A stretch of DNA of 64,000 nucleotides from Massilia sp. Leaf139. Lineage in GTDB: Bacteria; Pseudomonadota; Gammaproteobacteria; Burkholderiales; Burkholderiaceae_D. Shown in pieces: positions 34,418 to 44,071 of this stretch. Positions within the stretch are counted from its first letter, which is position 1. The number at the start of each line of letters is the position of its first letter. The stretch covers positions 149,882 to 213,881 of the forward strand of contig NZ_LMOJ01000022.1 in NCBI RefSeq assembly GCF_001424165.1. The letters are read 5' to 3'. A model generated the notes under the pieces. The model saw nothing but the letters and a program-made list of their open reading frames with translations, had not been told where the DNA came from and made no database searches. A program made the translations under genes and the position numbers.

Positions 34418-35347
34418 TTACAGCGTCGCCAGCGCTTCCGCGTGCGGCTCGGCGGCGGGTGCCGGCTCGGCCTTCGGCGCGGCCGGGGCGGGCGCCGCAG
34501 CGGGCTTGTCGGCCGGCGCTGCCTTGACGACCATCTGCGCGGGCGCTGCCGGCGTAGTGGTCGGGACTTTCTTGCCGCCGGCAACCTGCTTCAGGCGGTG
34601 GTATTCGGCCAGCACCTTGGCGCCATAGCCCGAATCGTCGTCCATGTCGGCCGCGCCGACATAGGTCTTCAGACCGCCTTCGACTGAACCGGTACGCTTC
34701 ACGTAATCCTTCAGGATCTGGGCGCCGACACGGATGTTGGCGACCGGGTTCAGGGCGGCCTGGGTGCCGCCCACTTCCTCGAACTTGTCGTGATGCACCT
34801 TGGCCATCACCTGCATCAGGCCCTTGGCGCCCATCGGGCTTTCCGCGAACGGGTTCAGGCCCGATTCGATCGCCATGACGGCCAAGATCAGCAGCGGGTC
34901 GAGCTTGATCTCGTGGGCCGTCATGTAGGCCGTCGAGACGAGCATGTTGGCTGCGTCGCCGGCCACGCGGTAGCGCTTGGCCAGCCAGGAAGTGACGTTC
35001 TGCTGCTGCTTCGTGTTGCCGAGGTGTTTGACGTCGGCATGGTGTTCTTGCGCGGTATCGAGCGCGACGGCATGGATCGGCGCCGGGTTGGCGGTGGCGG
35101 CGACGGCTGGAGCAGGTGCAGCGGCGACGGTATCGGGATACAGCAGTTCGGAAACTTTTTTTGCTGCATCCGGGTTCGTGTAGAGCAGGGCCAGTACCGC
35201 CACTGCCGAGAGACCGAACACGGTCAGAGTGTGTTGCATTGTGGTCAACAGACCACGTACCGTTTTGCTCACTTGTGAAAACGTGACTGGCTGGCTGGCC
35301 ATGGATTGGACGAGCCTTGCGCTCGTACCGAACAAACGATTGATCAT
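34418..35347 (-). CDS. lytic transglycosylase (SLT domain)
   Basis: This 309-residue protein has an N-terminal membrane anchor (about 38-58, HTLTVFGLSAVAVLALLYT), a periplasmic linker, and an SLT catalytic domain at about 140-240. The catalytic Glu lies in MAIESGLNPFAESPMGAKGLMQVM. The C-terminus is a long Ala/Pro/Glu low-complexity tail. It cleaves peptidoglycan glycan strands, forming 1,6-anhydro ends. The mRNA seems to carry a leader of about 250 bases. GGGGAC precedes the ATG. A strong terminator ends the unit. Confidence 0.88.
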   Translation of the reverse strand: MINRLFGTSARLVQSMASQPVTFSQVSKTVRGLLTTMQHTLTVFGLSAVAVLALLYTNPDAAKKVSELLYPDTVAAAPAPAVAATANPAPIHAVALDTAQEHHADVKHLGNTKQQQNVTSWLAKRYRVAGDAANMLVSTAYMTAHEIKLDPLLILAVMAIESGLNPFAESPMGAKGLMQVMAKVHHDKFEEVGGTQAALNPVANIRVGAQILKDYVKRTGSVEGGLKTYVGAADMDDDSGYGAKVLAEYHRLKQVAGGKKVPTTTPAAPAQMVVKAAPADKPAAAPAPAAPKAEPAPAAEPHAEALATL

Positions 35348-35595
35348 CGAAGTCCCCTTTGTCGCGGCGAAAAGGATCCCGTCGTGGCGCTCTGGGCGCT
35401 ACGGAGGTTACCAATGCCGTGCATCAGAAAAATCGTCAGGGCTTCCAGTGCGGAAGACCAAAACGCCGTCATTGCTTTGCTTCAGCTGGCCGATGCCCAA
35501 GGCGGGTACGGCTCAGTGGCTCAACAACTGTCTCGGGGGTTCAGGCAGACGCCTGGTGGAAACACTCCTTACAAATGTCGTTGGGGCCCCGACCC
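35348..35595 (-). other. long structured 5' leader of the transglycosylase gene
   Basis: If the promoter at 35602-35631 is right, the mRNA starts near 35595 and has about 248 untranslated bases. Visible hairpins on the minus strand include CAGGC/GCCTG near 35546 and CTTCC/GGAAG near 35445. I could not match it to a known riboswitch or to 6S RNA. The rest of the gap, to 35819, holds no gene that I can support and is the upstream region of ubiD. Confidence 0.4.
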
Positions 35596-35601
35596 CGTGA
35601 A

Positions 35602-35631
35602 GTTATGAGAGCGGCTACAATCTGCTTTCAA
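35602..35631 (-). promoter_or_regulatory. sigma70-type promoter of the transglycosylase leader
   Basis: On the minus strand TTGAAA (35626-35631) and CATAAC or TCATAA (35602-35608) are spaced by 17-18 bases. Confidence 0.5.
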
Positions 35632-35819
35632 AAATGGCCGTCTCATCAAGTAGGTGCGATTGTAGGAGGTCGTTTATACCAAGTCAATACTAGCACGACT
35701 GCGCTTTATTACTTTTAGATCTGACTTTTTGCCAGTTAGCTCAGCAATACCTTGCCAAATCAAATACTTGGCGGCGCAACTTGATTAACCGCAAGCAATC
35801 GAAAAACAAGCAAAACTTG

Positions 35820-37304
35820 ATGAAATATTCAGATCTTCGGGATTTTATGTCCCAACTGCAACTAAATGGCGATCTACGGCGTGTAACTACCCCGGTATCG
35901 CCCCATCTCGAAATGACCGAAGTGGCGGATCGCGTGCTGCGTGCCGGCGGGCCGGCCCTGCTGTTCGAAAAGCCGACCGGGCACACGATCCCGGTGCTGG
36001 CCAACCTGTTCGGCACGCCGCAGCGCGTCGCGCTGGGCATGGGCGCGGACGATGTGAGCGAGCTGCGCCGCATCGGCCACGTGCTGGCGCGCCTGAAGGA
36101 GCCAGAGCCGCCGCGCGGCTTCAAGGACATCATGGGCCTGGGTTCGCTCGTGAAAGCTGTATGGGACATGGCGCCGAAGGAAGTGAAGGGCGCGCCCTGC
36201 CAGGAAATCGTCTGGGAAGGCAATGACGTGGACCTGGCGCGCCTGCCGATCCAGCATTGCTGGCCGGGCGACATCGCGCCCCTGATTACCTGGGGCCTGG
36301 TCATCACCAAGGGGCCGAACAAGAAGCGCCAGAACCTGGGCATCTATCGCCAGCAGGTGTTATCGAGGAATAAGGTCATCATGCGCTGGCTGGCGCACCG
36401 CGGCGGCGCGCTCGACTTCCGCGAGCACGCCATCGCCAATCCGGGCCAGCCGTACCCGGTGGCCGTGGCCCTCGGCGCCGATCCTGCCACCATCCTAGGC
36501 GCGGTCACGCCGGTGCCGGACAGCCTGTCGGAATACCAGTTCGCGGGCCTGCTGCGCGGCCAGCGCACGACGCTGACCAAGGCCATCGGCAGCGAGCTGC
36601 GGGTGCCGGCCTCCGCTGAGATTGTGCTGGAAGGCCATATCTACCCGGATGCGAATCATCCATCCGGCTTCGAGCATGCGCTGGAAGGCCCGTACGGCGA
36701 CCATACCGGCTATTACAACGAGCAGGACAGCTTCCCGGTGTTCACGATCGACCGCATCACCATGCGGCGCGACCCGATCTATCACTCGACCTATACCGGC
36801 AAGCCGCCCGACGAGCCGGCCGTGCTGGGCGTGGCGCTCAACGAGGTGTTCATCCCGCTGCTGCAGAAGCAGTTCAGCGAGATCACCGATTTCTACCTGC
36901 CGCCGGAAGGCTGCAGCTACCGCATGGCCGTGGTGCAGATGAAGAAGCAGTACGCGGGACACGCCAAGCGCGTCATGTTCGGGGTGTGGAGCTTCCTGCG
37001 CCAGTTCATGTACACCAAGTTCATCGTCGTCGTCGACGAGGATGTCGACGTGCGCGACTGGAAAGAGGTGATCTGGGCGATCACGACCCGGGTCGATCCG
37101 ACCCGCGACACGGTGCTGGTGGATAATACCCCGATCGACTACCTCGATTTCGCTTCGCCGATCAGCGGGCTGGGCAGCAAGATGGGCATCGACGCCACCA
37201 ATAAATGGCCGGGCGAGACGAACCGCGAGTGGGGCACGCCGATCGTGATGGCGCCCGAGGTCAAGACGCGGGTCGATGCGATCTGGCAGGAGCTGGGCTT
37301 GTAG
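35820..37304 (+). CDS. ubiD: 4-hydroxy-3-polyprenylbenzoate decarboxylase UbiD
   Basis: This 494-residue enzyme decarboxylates the ubiquinone precursor using prenylated FMN made by UbiX. It matches UbiD across its length (E. coli protein 497 residues): [18 protein letters not shown] at the N-terminus, [39 protein letters not shown], and [20 protein letters not shown]. The ATG at 35820 (MKYSDLRDF) is the usual start; an in-frame start 13 codons upstream is possible. It is cytoplasmic and membrane-associated. Confidence 0.96.
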   Translation: MKYSDLRDFMSQLQLNGDLRRVTTPVSPHLEMTEVADRVLRAGGPALLFEKPTGHTIPVLANLFGTPQRVALGMGADDVSELRRIGHVLARLKEPEPPRGFKDIMGLGSLVKAVWDMAPKEVKGAPCQEIVWEGNDVDLARLPIQHCWPGDIAPLITWGLVITKGPNKKRQNLGIYRQQVLSRNKVIMRWLAHRGGALDFREHAIANPGQPYPVAVALGADPATILGAVTPVPDSLSEYQFAGLLRGQRTTLTKAIGSELRVPASAEIVLEGHIYPDANHPSGFEHALEGPYGDHTGYYNEQDSFPVFTIDRITMRRDPIYHSTYTGKPPDEPAVLGVALNEVFIPLLQKQFSEITDFYLPPEGCSYRMAVVQMKKQYAGHAKRVMFGVWSFLRQFMYTKFIVVVDEDVDVRDWKEVIWAITTRVDPTRDTVLVDNTPIDYLDFASPISGLGSKMGIDATNKWPGETNREWGTPIVMAPEVKTRVDAIWQELGL

Positions 37305-37349
37305 GGAAGAGGGGGCCGTGACGGCGGCCTTTCTCTTCAGAATAAAAAC

Positions 37350-37371
37350 GACGCCACAAGACCGTGGCGTC
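37350..37371. terminator. hairpin between ubiD and ffs
   Basis: GACGCCAC (37350-37357) pairs exactly with GTGGCGTC (37364-37371). It lies 46 bases past the ubiD stop and four bases before the TATAAT box of ffs. There is no T tract on the plus strand, so termination is uncertain. Confidence 0.45.
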
Positions 37372-37387
37372 GGTTATAATGCGGTCT

Positions 37388-37483
37388 GGCGGGCCCCTGC
37401 GCATTGTGGCATGGTTTACCTGGTCAGGTCGGGAACGAAGCAGCCAAAGCCGTTCACCGCAAGTGCCGCAGATCAGGCTCGCC
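37388..37483 (+). ncRNA. ffs: signal recognition particle RNA (4.5S, small bacterial type)
   Basis: This RNA of about 96 nt pairs with Ffh to target membrane proteins. The ends pair (GGCGGGCC at 37388 with GGCTCGCC ending at 37483). The apical region has the conserved signature GGTCAGGTCGGGAACGAAGC followed by AGCC, with the symmetric-loop nucleotides of SRP domain IV. TATAAT at 37375-37380 is its -10 box. ffs next to dnaX is a known order in proteobacteria, though a chemoreceptor gene lies between them here. Confidence 0.95.
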
Positions 37484-37714
37484 TCCTTCGTTTCGCTTCC
37501 CTTCAGTTCCGTCTCCATGTAATTCCATTTGTCTTCCTGCCGTGCACAGACGTCGGTCAAACATTTTGTTTCTTTCGCAAACAATTGTTGGGCAATCAAT
37601 TCAAATAGTTTTCAGACGTTCTCTGTCGCTATTCTGCCAAACAGTGCTGCACGGAAACCTTTTTTCCTGTACGCTCCATCCCTTTCGATAATTTCGATAA
37701 ATAAGGGAGCAGGA

Positions 37715-39181
37715 ATGCGCAACCAGGACGTGGAAACAGCACTACGCGAACACTCTCGCTTGGCCGACCGCCTGATGGTCGCCATCCTGTGGGCGATGTT
37801 CGGCGTCGCCCTGGCGCTGTCGGGCATGCACGACACGCTGGCATGGGCGCTGGGGGTCGGCATTCCGGCCGCCGCCATTCCGACTTTCCTGATGTTCGTT
37901 GCCGGCGGCGCGCGCGTGACGCGCATGGCCGTGGCTTTGGCCATGATCGTCATGTGCGCCTTGCACATCCACCAAGGCGGCGGGCGCGACGAACTGCACT
38001 TCGGCTTGTTCGTGACGCTCGCCTTCCTGCTGTGCTACCGGGACTGGGCGGTGATCGTGGCGGCGGCTGGCCTGACGGCCGTCCATCACCTGTCCTTCAA
38101 TTATTTGCAGGAACTGGGTTACGGCGTACGATGCCTGGCCGAGCCGGGTATCGGCATCGTGCTGGTGCATGCAGGATATGTCGTCGCCGAGACCATCGTG
38201 CTGTGCTACCTGGCCAAGGTGTTGCAGCAGGACGCGGTGCAATCGGCGGAACTGCGTGTCAGCGTCGCCGCGCTGCAGGCAGGCAACGGCGCGATCGACC
38301 TGCGCACGCAGGTGCCTGCACGCAGCGACAGCGGGCGCGCCCTGCAGGACGTGGTCAAGCTGCTGCAGCGAACCATGGCCAGCGTCCAGCACAGTGTACA
38401 CACCACCAGTGCCGCTTCGCACCAGATCGCGCAGGGCAATGCCGAGCTGTCGCAGCGAACCGAGCGCCAGGCCGCGGCGATCCGCGCCACCGTCGCTTCG
38501 ATGTCTGAGTTGACTGCCACTGTGCAGCGCAATGCCCAGCACGCGCGCCAGGCCGACGCGCTGGCAGGATCGGCCTCGGGCGTCGCCACACGCGGCGGCC
38601 AGGTCGTGAGCCAGGTGGTCGAACGCATGGAGGCGATCGACGCTTCCTCGCGCCGCATCGGCGACATCATTTCCGTCATCGACGGGATCGCCTTCCAGAC
38701 CAATATCCTGGCGCTCAATGCCGCGGTCGAGGCGGCGCGGGCGGGCGAGCAGGGGCGCGGCTTCGCCGTCGTCGCCAGCGAGGTGCGCAACCTGGCCCAG
38801 CGTTCGGCCGGCGCCGCGCGCGAAATCAAGGCGCTGATCGAAGAGTCGGTGGGGCAGGTCAGCGCCGGCAGCGCATTGGCCCAGCAGGCCGGGCGCACGA
38901 TGGACGAGGTCGTCGACAGCGTGCACAAGGTCTCCAGCATCATCGCCGAAATCAGCAGCGCCAGCCGCGACCAGGCCCAGGGAATCGCGGCGATCGGCGA
39001 CGCCGTCCAGGCGATGGACGACGACACCCGCAACAGCGCGGGCATGGTGCGCGAAGCCGCGGCGGCGGCCGGCGCCCTGAAGGACGAGGCCGAGCACCTG
39101 GCCGAGGTCGTCGCCGTCTTCCATCTGGACAACGCAGCCGATGCCAAAGCGAAGCGCCCGGCACTGCTGAGCGCCGCTTAA
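37715..39181 (+). CDS. methyl-accepting chemotaxis protein with multi-helix membrane domain
   Basis: This 488-residue receptor has no large periplasmic domain. Its first 190 residues form about six closely spaced membrane helices (for example [19 protein letters not shown] and [19 protein letters not shown], His-rich). A short HAMP-like linker and the cytoplasmic signalling domain follow, with [20 protein letters not shown] and [21 protein letters not shown]. It lacks a C-terminal pentapeptide. The start follows AGGGAGCAGGA. Signals sensed in the membrane, such as redox or energy state, are possible. It stands between ffs and dnaX. Confidence 0.9.
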   Translation: MRNQDVETALREHSRLADRLMVAILWAMFGVALALSGMHDTLAWALGVGIPAAAIPTFLMFVAGGARVTRMAVALAMIVMCALHIHQGGGRDELHFGLFVTLAFLLCYRDWAVIVAAAGLTAVHHLSFNYLQELGYGVRCLAEPGIGIVLVHAGYVVAETIVLCYLAKVLQQDAVQSAELRVSVAALQAGNGAIDLRTQVPARSDSGRALQDVVKLLQRTMASVQHSVHTTSAASHQIAQGNAELSQRTERQAAAIRATVASMSELTATVQRNAQHARQADALAGSASGVATRGGQVVSQVVERMEAIDASSRRIGDIISVIDGIAFQTNILALNAAVEAARAGEQGRGFAVVASEVRNLAQRSAGAAREIKALIEESVGQVSAGSALAQQAGRTMDEVVDSVHKVSSIIAEISSASRDQAQGIAAIGDAVQAMDDDTRNSAGMVREAAAAAGALKDEAEHLAEVVAVFHLDNAADAKAKRPALLSAA

Positions 39182-39281
39182 TTAGCCAGTTCGCAGGCAG
39201 TTCGCGGAGATGCCAGCCCGGCATCTCCGTCCTCATCCGGGAAAGTGGGCGGCGGCGCCCAACTGCGGTAAAATCCTGCCT

Positions 39282-41456
39282 ATGTCCTATCAAGTCCTCG
39301 CCCGCAAATACCGCCCCAAGAACTTCGAAACGCTGGTCGGCCAGGAGCACGTCGTGCGCGCGCTCACCCACGCGCTCGGTACGGGCCGCCTGCACCACGC
39401 CTATCTGTTCACGGGTACCCGCGGCGTCGGCAAGACGACGCTCTCGCGCATCCTGGCCAAGTCGCTCAACTGTACCGGGCCGGACGGGCAGGGCGGCATC
39501 ACGGCCCAGCCTTGCGGGCAATGCGAAGCCTGCCGCGCCATCGACGCCGGCCGCTTCGTCGACTATATAGAGATGGACGCCGCCTCCAACCGCGGCGTCG
39601 ACGAGATGGCGCAGCTGCTCGAGCAGGCCGTCTACGCACCAAGCAATGCGCGCTTCAAGGTCTACATGATCGACGAGGTGCACATGCTGACCAACCACGC
39701 GTTCAATTCGATGCTGAAAACGCTCGAAGAACCGCCCGAGCACGTCAAGTTCATCCTTGCCACCACCGACCCGCAAAAGATTCCGGTGACGGTGCTGTCG
39801 CGCTGCCTGCAGTTCAACCTGAAGCAGATGCCGCCGGGTCACATCGTCGGCCACCTGGAAAACATCCTGGGCCAGGAAGGTGTTACCTTCGAGCAGCCCG
39901 CGCTGCGCCTGCTTGCGCAAGGCGCGCACGGCTCGATGCGCGATGCGCTCTCGCTGACCGACCAGGCCATCGCCTACGCGGCCGGCGCCGTCACGCTGGA
40001 CGCGGTGCAGGGCATGCTGGGGGCGCTCGACCAGTCCTATCTCGTGCGCCTGCTCGACGCGCTGGAGCAGGAGAACGGCGCCGATCTGCTGGCCGTGGCC
40101 GACGAGATGGCCAGCCGCAGCCTGTCGTACAACGGCGCGCTCCAGGATCTGGGCACCTTGCTGCACCGGATCGCGCTGGCCCAATCGGTGCCGAACGCCG
40201 TGCCCCAGGATCTGCCTGAGCTCAGCGACATCCTGCGCCTGGCCGAAGCCTTCGATCCGCAGGAAGTGCAGCTGTTCTACCAGATCGCCGTGCACGGCCG
40301 GAACGAGATCGGCCTGGCGCCGGACGAATACGCCGGCTTCACCATGACCCTGCTGCGCATGCTGGCCTTCCGGCCGGGGCAGGGCGGGGCTGAACGCATC
40401 GCCGCGCCGGCCGCCGCCAGTGCGCCGCGCGCCGCGCCGCCGGCGGCACGTGCCGCGGCCGCCAGCCAGTCCCAGGCGGCGCCGGCAGCGGCACCGGCCG
40501 CAGCACCCCCGCGTCCGGCCGCACCTGCGCCTGCAGCCAGCAATCCCGCGCCGGCCATGAACTCAGCCCGCGCCGCGATCAACGCCGCGCTGGAAGCGGC
40601 CCGCGCCGCATCGGGCCAGCGCGCCCCGGCCAAGCGTCCGGGGGGCGATGCGCCGCCAGCGGCCGCGCCAGCTGCACCGGAGCGTCCGATCAATGTCGGC
40701 CCGAATGTCGGCACAAGCGGCGGCCAGCCTGGCCCCGCCAATCCGCAAGCCCGCATGCCGGGGCCGCCGCCGGCGCCCTCGGCTGCGATGGGCGCGCCGG
40801 CGCAAGGCGCGCGTCCGGGCGCCGCGCCGCCCTGGGATCGTCCGGGTGCGCAGGCCGAGGCGCGCCAGCAGCCGCAGGCGCGTGCCGGCAACCCGGCTGC
40901 CGCTGATGACGAACCGCCGTCCTGGGTCACCGAATTTTCCGACGACACCGCGGTCGCCAACGAGGCCGCGGCCGAAACGGTCGCCGCGCCGGTGAGCGCG
41001 CCGCCCGCCGCCCGCGCGCCGGCAGCGCCGCCGCACGAATATGTCGTCACGCCGATCCCGAGCCTCGACTGGGACGGCAACTGGCCGGCGCTGGCCGCGA
41101 GCCTGCCGCTGCGCGGCGTGTCGCAGCAGCTGGCCCTGCAGACCGAACTGATCGACTGCCATGCCGACAGCCATTCGGCCGTGTTTCGCCTCCGCGTGCC
41201 GGTCGATACCCTGCGCGCCAGCGGCAACAGCGAAAAACTGCAGGCCGCCTTGCAGGACATTTTTGCCGGCAAGCGCATCACCGTCGAAACCGAAATCGGC
41301 CCGGTCTGGTACACCGCCAGCGCGGAAGCCAAGGCCGCGCGCGAAGAACGCCAGCGCCTGGCCGAAGCCATCGTCGCCGGCGACCCGTTCGTGCAGGAGA
41401 TGGAACGGGTGCTGGGCGCCTTCGTCGTCCCCGGCTCGGTGCGCCCGCCGGTCTGA
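39282..41456 (+). CDS. dnaX: DNA polymerase III subunits gamma/tau
   Basis: This 724-residue clamp-loader ATPase has Walker A GTRGVGKTT (about residues 45-53), a zinc module with cysteines in LNCTGPD and PCGQCEACRAI, Walker B MIDEVHML, and sensor motifs. An Ala/Pro-rich linker occupies about 370-570, and the tau C-terminal domain follows (SLDWDGNWPALAASLPLRGV onward), which binds the polymerase and helicase. I see no obvious A-rich slippery site for a short gamma form. ATG at 39282 is the normal start (MSYQVLARKYRP). ybaB follows after 32 bases. Confidence 0.96.
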   Translation: MSYQVLARKYRPKNFETLVGQEHVVRALTHALGTGRLHHAYLFTGTRGVGKTTLSRILAKSLNCTGPDGQGGITAQPCGQCEACRAIDAGRFVDYIEMDAASNRGVDEMAQLLEQAVYAPSNARFKVYMIDEVHMLTNHAFNSMLKTLEEPPEHVKFILATTDPQKIPVTVLSRCLQFNLKQMPPGHIVGHLENILGQEGVTFEQPALRLLAQGAHGSMRDALSLTDQAIAYAAGAVTLDAVQGMLGALDQSYLVRLLDALEQENGADLLAVADEMASRSLSYNGALQDLGTLLHRIALAQSVPNAVPQDLPELSDILRLAEAFDPQEVQLFYQIAVHGRNEIGLAPDEYAGFTMTLLRMLAFRPGQGGAERIAAPAAASAPRAAPPAARAAAASQSQAAPAAAPAAAPPRPAAPAPAASNPAPAMNSARAAINAALEAARAASGQRAPAKRPGGDAPPAAAPAAPERPINVGPNVGTSGGQPGPANPQARMPGPPPAPSAAMGAPAQGARPGAAPPWDRPGAQAEARQQPQARAGNPAAADDEPPSWVTEFSDDTAVANEAAAETVAAPVSAPPAARAPAAPPHEYVVTPIPSLDWDGNWPALAASLPLRGVSQQLALQTELIDCHADSHSAVFRLRVPVDTLRASGNSEKLQAALQDIFAGKRITVETEIGPVWYTASAEAKAAREERQRLAEAIVAGDPFVQEMERVLGAFVVPGSVRPPV

Positions 41457-41488
41457 ACCTACCCTTTTAATTACTGGAGAACCGCACC

Positions 41489-41818
41489 ATGATGAAAAAC
41501 CAGCTCGCAGGCTTGATGAAACAGGCGCAGGCCATGCAGGACAACATGAAGAAGGCGCAAGAGCAGCTGGCCCTCATCGAAGTCGAAGGCCAGTCGGGCG
41601 CCGGCCTGGTGAAAGTCACGATGACCTGCAAGAACGACGTCAAGCGCGTGCAGATCGACCCGTCGCTGCTGGCCGACGACAAGGACATGCTGGAAGACCT
41701 GGTCGCCGCCGCCTTCAACGACGCCGTGCGCAAGGCCGAGGCGACCGCCGCCGAAAAGATGAGCGGCCTGACCGCCGGCATGCCTGGCCTGCCGCCCGGC
41801 TTCAAGATGCCGTTCTGA
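41489..41818 (+). CDS. ybaB: nucleoid-associated protein, YbaB/EbfC family
   Basis: This 109-residue DNA-binding dimer has the family pattern: an N-terminal helix [20 protein letters not shown], the strand [21 protein letters not shown], and a C-terminal Gly/Met/Pro tail ([11 protein letters not shown]). It lies between dnaX and recR as in most proteobacteria, here with an extra YCII gene inserted. Confidence 0.95.
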   Translation: MMKNQLAGLMKQAQAMQDNMKKAQEQLALIEVEGQSGAGLVKVTMTCKNDVKRVQIDPSLLADDKDMLEDLVAAAFNDAVRKAEATAAEKMSGLTAGMPGLPPGFKMPF

Positions 41819-41831
41819 TCCGACGGGATCC

Positions 41832-42122
41832 ATGTTTATCGTTTCGCTCAGCTATACCGCGCCGCTCGCGAGGATCGACGCCCGCCTGGCCGCCCACCGC
41901 GACTGGCTGGCGACGCAGTACGCGGCCGGCATCTTCCTGATGTCCGGCGCCAAGGTGCCGCGCGACGGCGGCATCATCCTCGCGCGCGCGCCCAGCCGCG
42001 GGGCGCTGGAGCGGATACTGGCCGAAGACCCGTTCGCGCTGGCCGACCTGGCGCGCTACGAGATCACCGAGTTCACTCCGACCATGACGGCCGAGGCCTT
42101 CGACGCCTGGCGCGGGGTGTAA
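41832..42122 (+). CDS. YCII-related domain protein
   Basis: This 96-residue protein matches the YciI-like fold (ferredoxin-like dimer): [25 protein letters not shown] contains the conserved His-Asp region, and the middle ([15 protein letters not shown]) and end ([17 protein letters not shown]) follow the family. The reaction is unknown; some members are dehydrochlorinase-like. It lies 13 bases after ybaB and 2 bases before recR, clearly in the same transcript. Confidence 0.85.
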   Translation: MFIVSLSYTAPLARIDARLAAHRDWLATQYAAGIFLMSGAKVPRDGGIILARAPSRGALERILAEDPFALADLARYEITEFTPTMTAEAFDAWRGV

Positions 42123-42124
42123 TC

Positions 42125-42715
42125 GTGTCCAAATCGCTCGACTTCCTGACCGAGGCCTTGCGCCGCCTGCCGGGCATCGGCCCCAAGTCCGCGCAGCGCA
42201 TGGCCTTTCACCTGCTACAGCACGACCGCGAGGGCGCCGCAATGCTGTCGCGCGCGCTCTACCAGGCGGTCGATTCGGTGCACCACTGCGCCATGTGCAA
42301 TACCTTCGCCGACACCGAGGTGTGCGAGATGTGCGCCGACGAAGCGCGCGACCGCACGCTGCTGTGCATCGTCGAAACCCCTGCCGACCAGATCATGATC
42401 GAGCAGACCCTGACCTATAAGGGCCTGTACTTCGTGCTGATGGGACGCCTGTCGCCGCTGGACGGCATCGGCCCCAAGGATCTGCACCTCGACAAGCTGG
42501 TCGGGCGCGCGGCCGACGGCGTCGTGGGCGAGGTCGTGCTCGCGACCAATTTCACCAACGAGGGCGAAGCCACCGCCCACTACATCAGCGAGATGCTCAA
42601 GGCGCGCGGCCTGAAGGTCAGCCGCCTTGCGCGCGGCGTGCCCGTGGGCGGCGAGCTCGAGTATGTCGATGCCGGCACGATAGCGCGCGCCATGCTTGAC
42701 CGGCGCAGTGCATAA
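42125..42715 (+). CDS. recR: recombination mediator protein RecR
   Basis: This 196-residue DNA repair protein has an N-terminal helix-hairpin-helix ([20 protein letters not shown]), a zinc finger ([16 protein letters not shown]), a Toprim domain ([17 protein letters not shown]) and a C-terminal segment with [17 protein letters not shown]. RecR with RecO and RecF loads RecA at gaps. GTG is the start codon. Confidence 0.97.
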   Translation: MSKSLDFLTEALRRLPGIGPKSAQRMAFHLLQHDREGAAMLSRALYQAVDSVHHCAMCNTFADTEVCEMCADEARDRTLLCIVETPADQIMIEQTLTYKGLYFVLMGRLSPLDGIGPKDLHLDKLVGRAADGVVGEVVLATNFTNEGEATAHYISEMLKARGLKVSRLARGVPVGGELEYVDAGTIARAMLDRRSA

Positions 42716-42738
42716 TCTTCCGACAACACCCCCGTAGC

Positions 42739-42839
42739 GAGCGCCTGATAAGGCCTCCACGGCTGCGTTGCACCGTCCTGCCGTACATGCGTACTGTCTG
42801 CGACGGTGCGCCTTGCCATGAAGGCCTTCTCAGGCTCGC
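42739..42839. repeat. 101-bp imperfect palindrome, copy B
   Basis: Arms GAGCGCCTGATAAGGCCT and AGGCCTTCTCAGGCTCGC are near-perfect complements. The core has GGCTGCGTTGCA, GCCGTAC, CGTACTGTC and GCGCCTTGCC as in copies A and C. The inner stem GCACCGTC/GACGGTGC differs from copy A but is still paired. It lies between recR and the glycosyltransferase gene, both on the plus strand. Confidence 0.8.
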
Positions 42840-42934
42840 AGTACCTCGGTATGCGGCGGTAGCCGTTTGCGTGCGCGCAATCGGCACAGGAAGTCCGCTG
42901 CTATCGTGGGCCTACTCTAAGCGGATCCGGAAGC

Positions 42935-44071
42935 ATGCACCTCGTCGACATCACGATGTTTTACGCCGCCGAAGGCAATGGCGTAAGCACCTACCTCAAT
43001 GCCAAGGCGCGCTGGCTGGCGCGGCAGGGGCGCGTCCAGCACACCATCCTCAGCCCGAACGTCGACAGCGGCGGCGCGGCGCCGGCGCTGGTGCGCGTGC
43101 CGGCCGTGGCGCTGCCGGGCATCAATGGTTTTCGCATGCCGACCTCGGTACGCGCGCCCGCGCGCCTCCTGCGCCAAGCCGCGCCCGACCTGATCGAAGC
43201 GGGCGATGCCGGCCATAGCGCCTGGGCGGCGCTGCGCCTGCGCCGCCGGCTCGGCGTGCCGGCGATCGCCTTTTATCACTCCGACCTGCCGCGCCTGGTG
43301 CGCCCGCGCTTCGGCCAGACGGCGGAAGGGGTCGCCTGCAAATACCTGTCCCACCTGTACCGCCAGTTCGACCTCGTGCTCGCGCCCAGCCGCACCATGG
43401 TCGAACAGCTGCATGCCATGGGCGTGCATGGCGCGCGCCACCAGCCGCTGGGTATCGACAGCAGCATCTTTCACCCGTCGCGCCGGGTCGAGACCCTGCG
43501 CGCCCACCTGCGCTTGCCCGAGAGTGCGCGGCTGCTGGTGTACGCCGGCCGCTTCACCCACGAGAAAAAACTGCCGCTGCTGATCGAGGCCGTGCGCAAA
43601 CTCGGCCGGCCCTATCACTTGCTGATGGTGGGCGGCGGGCTCGACCTGCCGCACTATCCGCAGATCACCTATCTGCCCTTCAAGCGTAACCAGCGCCACC
43701 TGGCGCGCCTGCTGGCCAGCTGCGACGTGCTGGTGCATCCGGGGGACTGCGAGACCTTCGGCCTGATCGTGCTGGAAGCCATGGCTTGCGGCCTGCCAAC
43801 CGTCGCCACCTCCGGCGGCGGCGTGGCCGAGCTGGTCGACGACGACACCGGCATCCTCGCGCAGCCGAACTGCGTCGACAGCCTGGCAGGCGCGATCGAG
43901 GCCATCTACGAACGCGACCTGGCGGCGCTCGGAGCCAATGCGCGGCGCAAGGCGGCCGAGTATTACGACTGGAACGAAATCCTGCCGCAGGTAATGCGGC
44001 GCTACCAGGGCGTGCTCGGCACGCGCGGGCTGGACGAACCGGGGGCGAGGAGCATCTGTGTTACCGACTGA
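42935..44071 (+). CDS. glycosyltransferase family 4 protein
   Basis: This 378-residue GT-B glycosyltransferase has a GT4 N-terminal domain with GNGVSTYLNAKARWLARQG and a C-terminal domain with the nucleotide-sugar binding EX7E motif in GDCETFGLIVLEAMACGLP. LLVYAGRFTHEKKLPLLIEA is the typical start of the second domain. It is cytoplasmic. Acceptor and sugar are unknown; it may glycosylate a lipid or polysaccharide. It overlaps the next gene by 14 bases, suggesting they work on one product. Confidence 0.9.
   Translation: MHLVDITMFYAAEGNGVSTYLNAKARWLARQGRVQHTILSPNVDSGGAAPALVRVPAVALPGINGFRMPTSVRAPARLLRQAAPDLIEAGDAGHSAWAALRLRRRLGVPAIAFYHSDLPRLVRPRFGQTAEGVACKYLSHLYRQFDLVLAPSRTMVEQLHAMGVHGARHQPLGIDSSIFHPSRRVETLRAHLRLPESARLLVYAGRFTHEKKLPLLIEAVRKLGRPYHLLMVGGGLDLPHYPQITYLPFKRNQRHLARLLASCDVLVHPGDCETFGLIVLEAMACGLPTVATSGGGVAELVDDDTGILAQPNCVDSLAGAIEAIYERDLAALGANARRKAAEYYDWNEILPQVMRRYQGVLGTRGLDEPGARSICVTD

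Noticed and set aside
35348..35640. 6S RNA candidate in the gap between the transglycosylase gene and ubiD
   Set aside because: I looked for the long closing stems and central bubble of 6S RNA and could not fit them; the promoter and spacing fit a 5' leader better.
39282..41456. programmed frameshift in dnaX producing a short gamma subunit
   Set aside because: The coding sequence has no A-AAA-AAG type slippery site near the expected position, so one long product is assumed.
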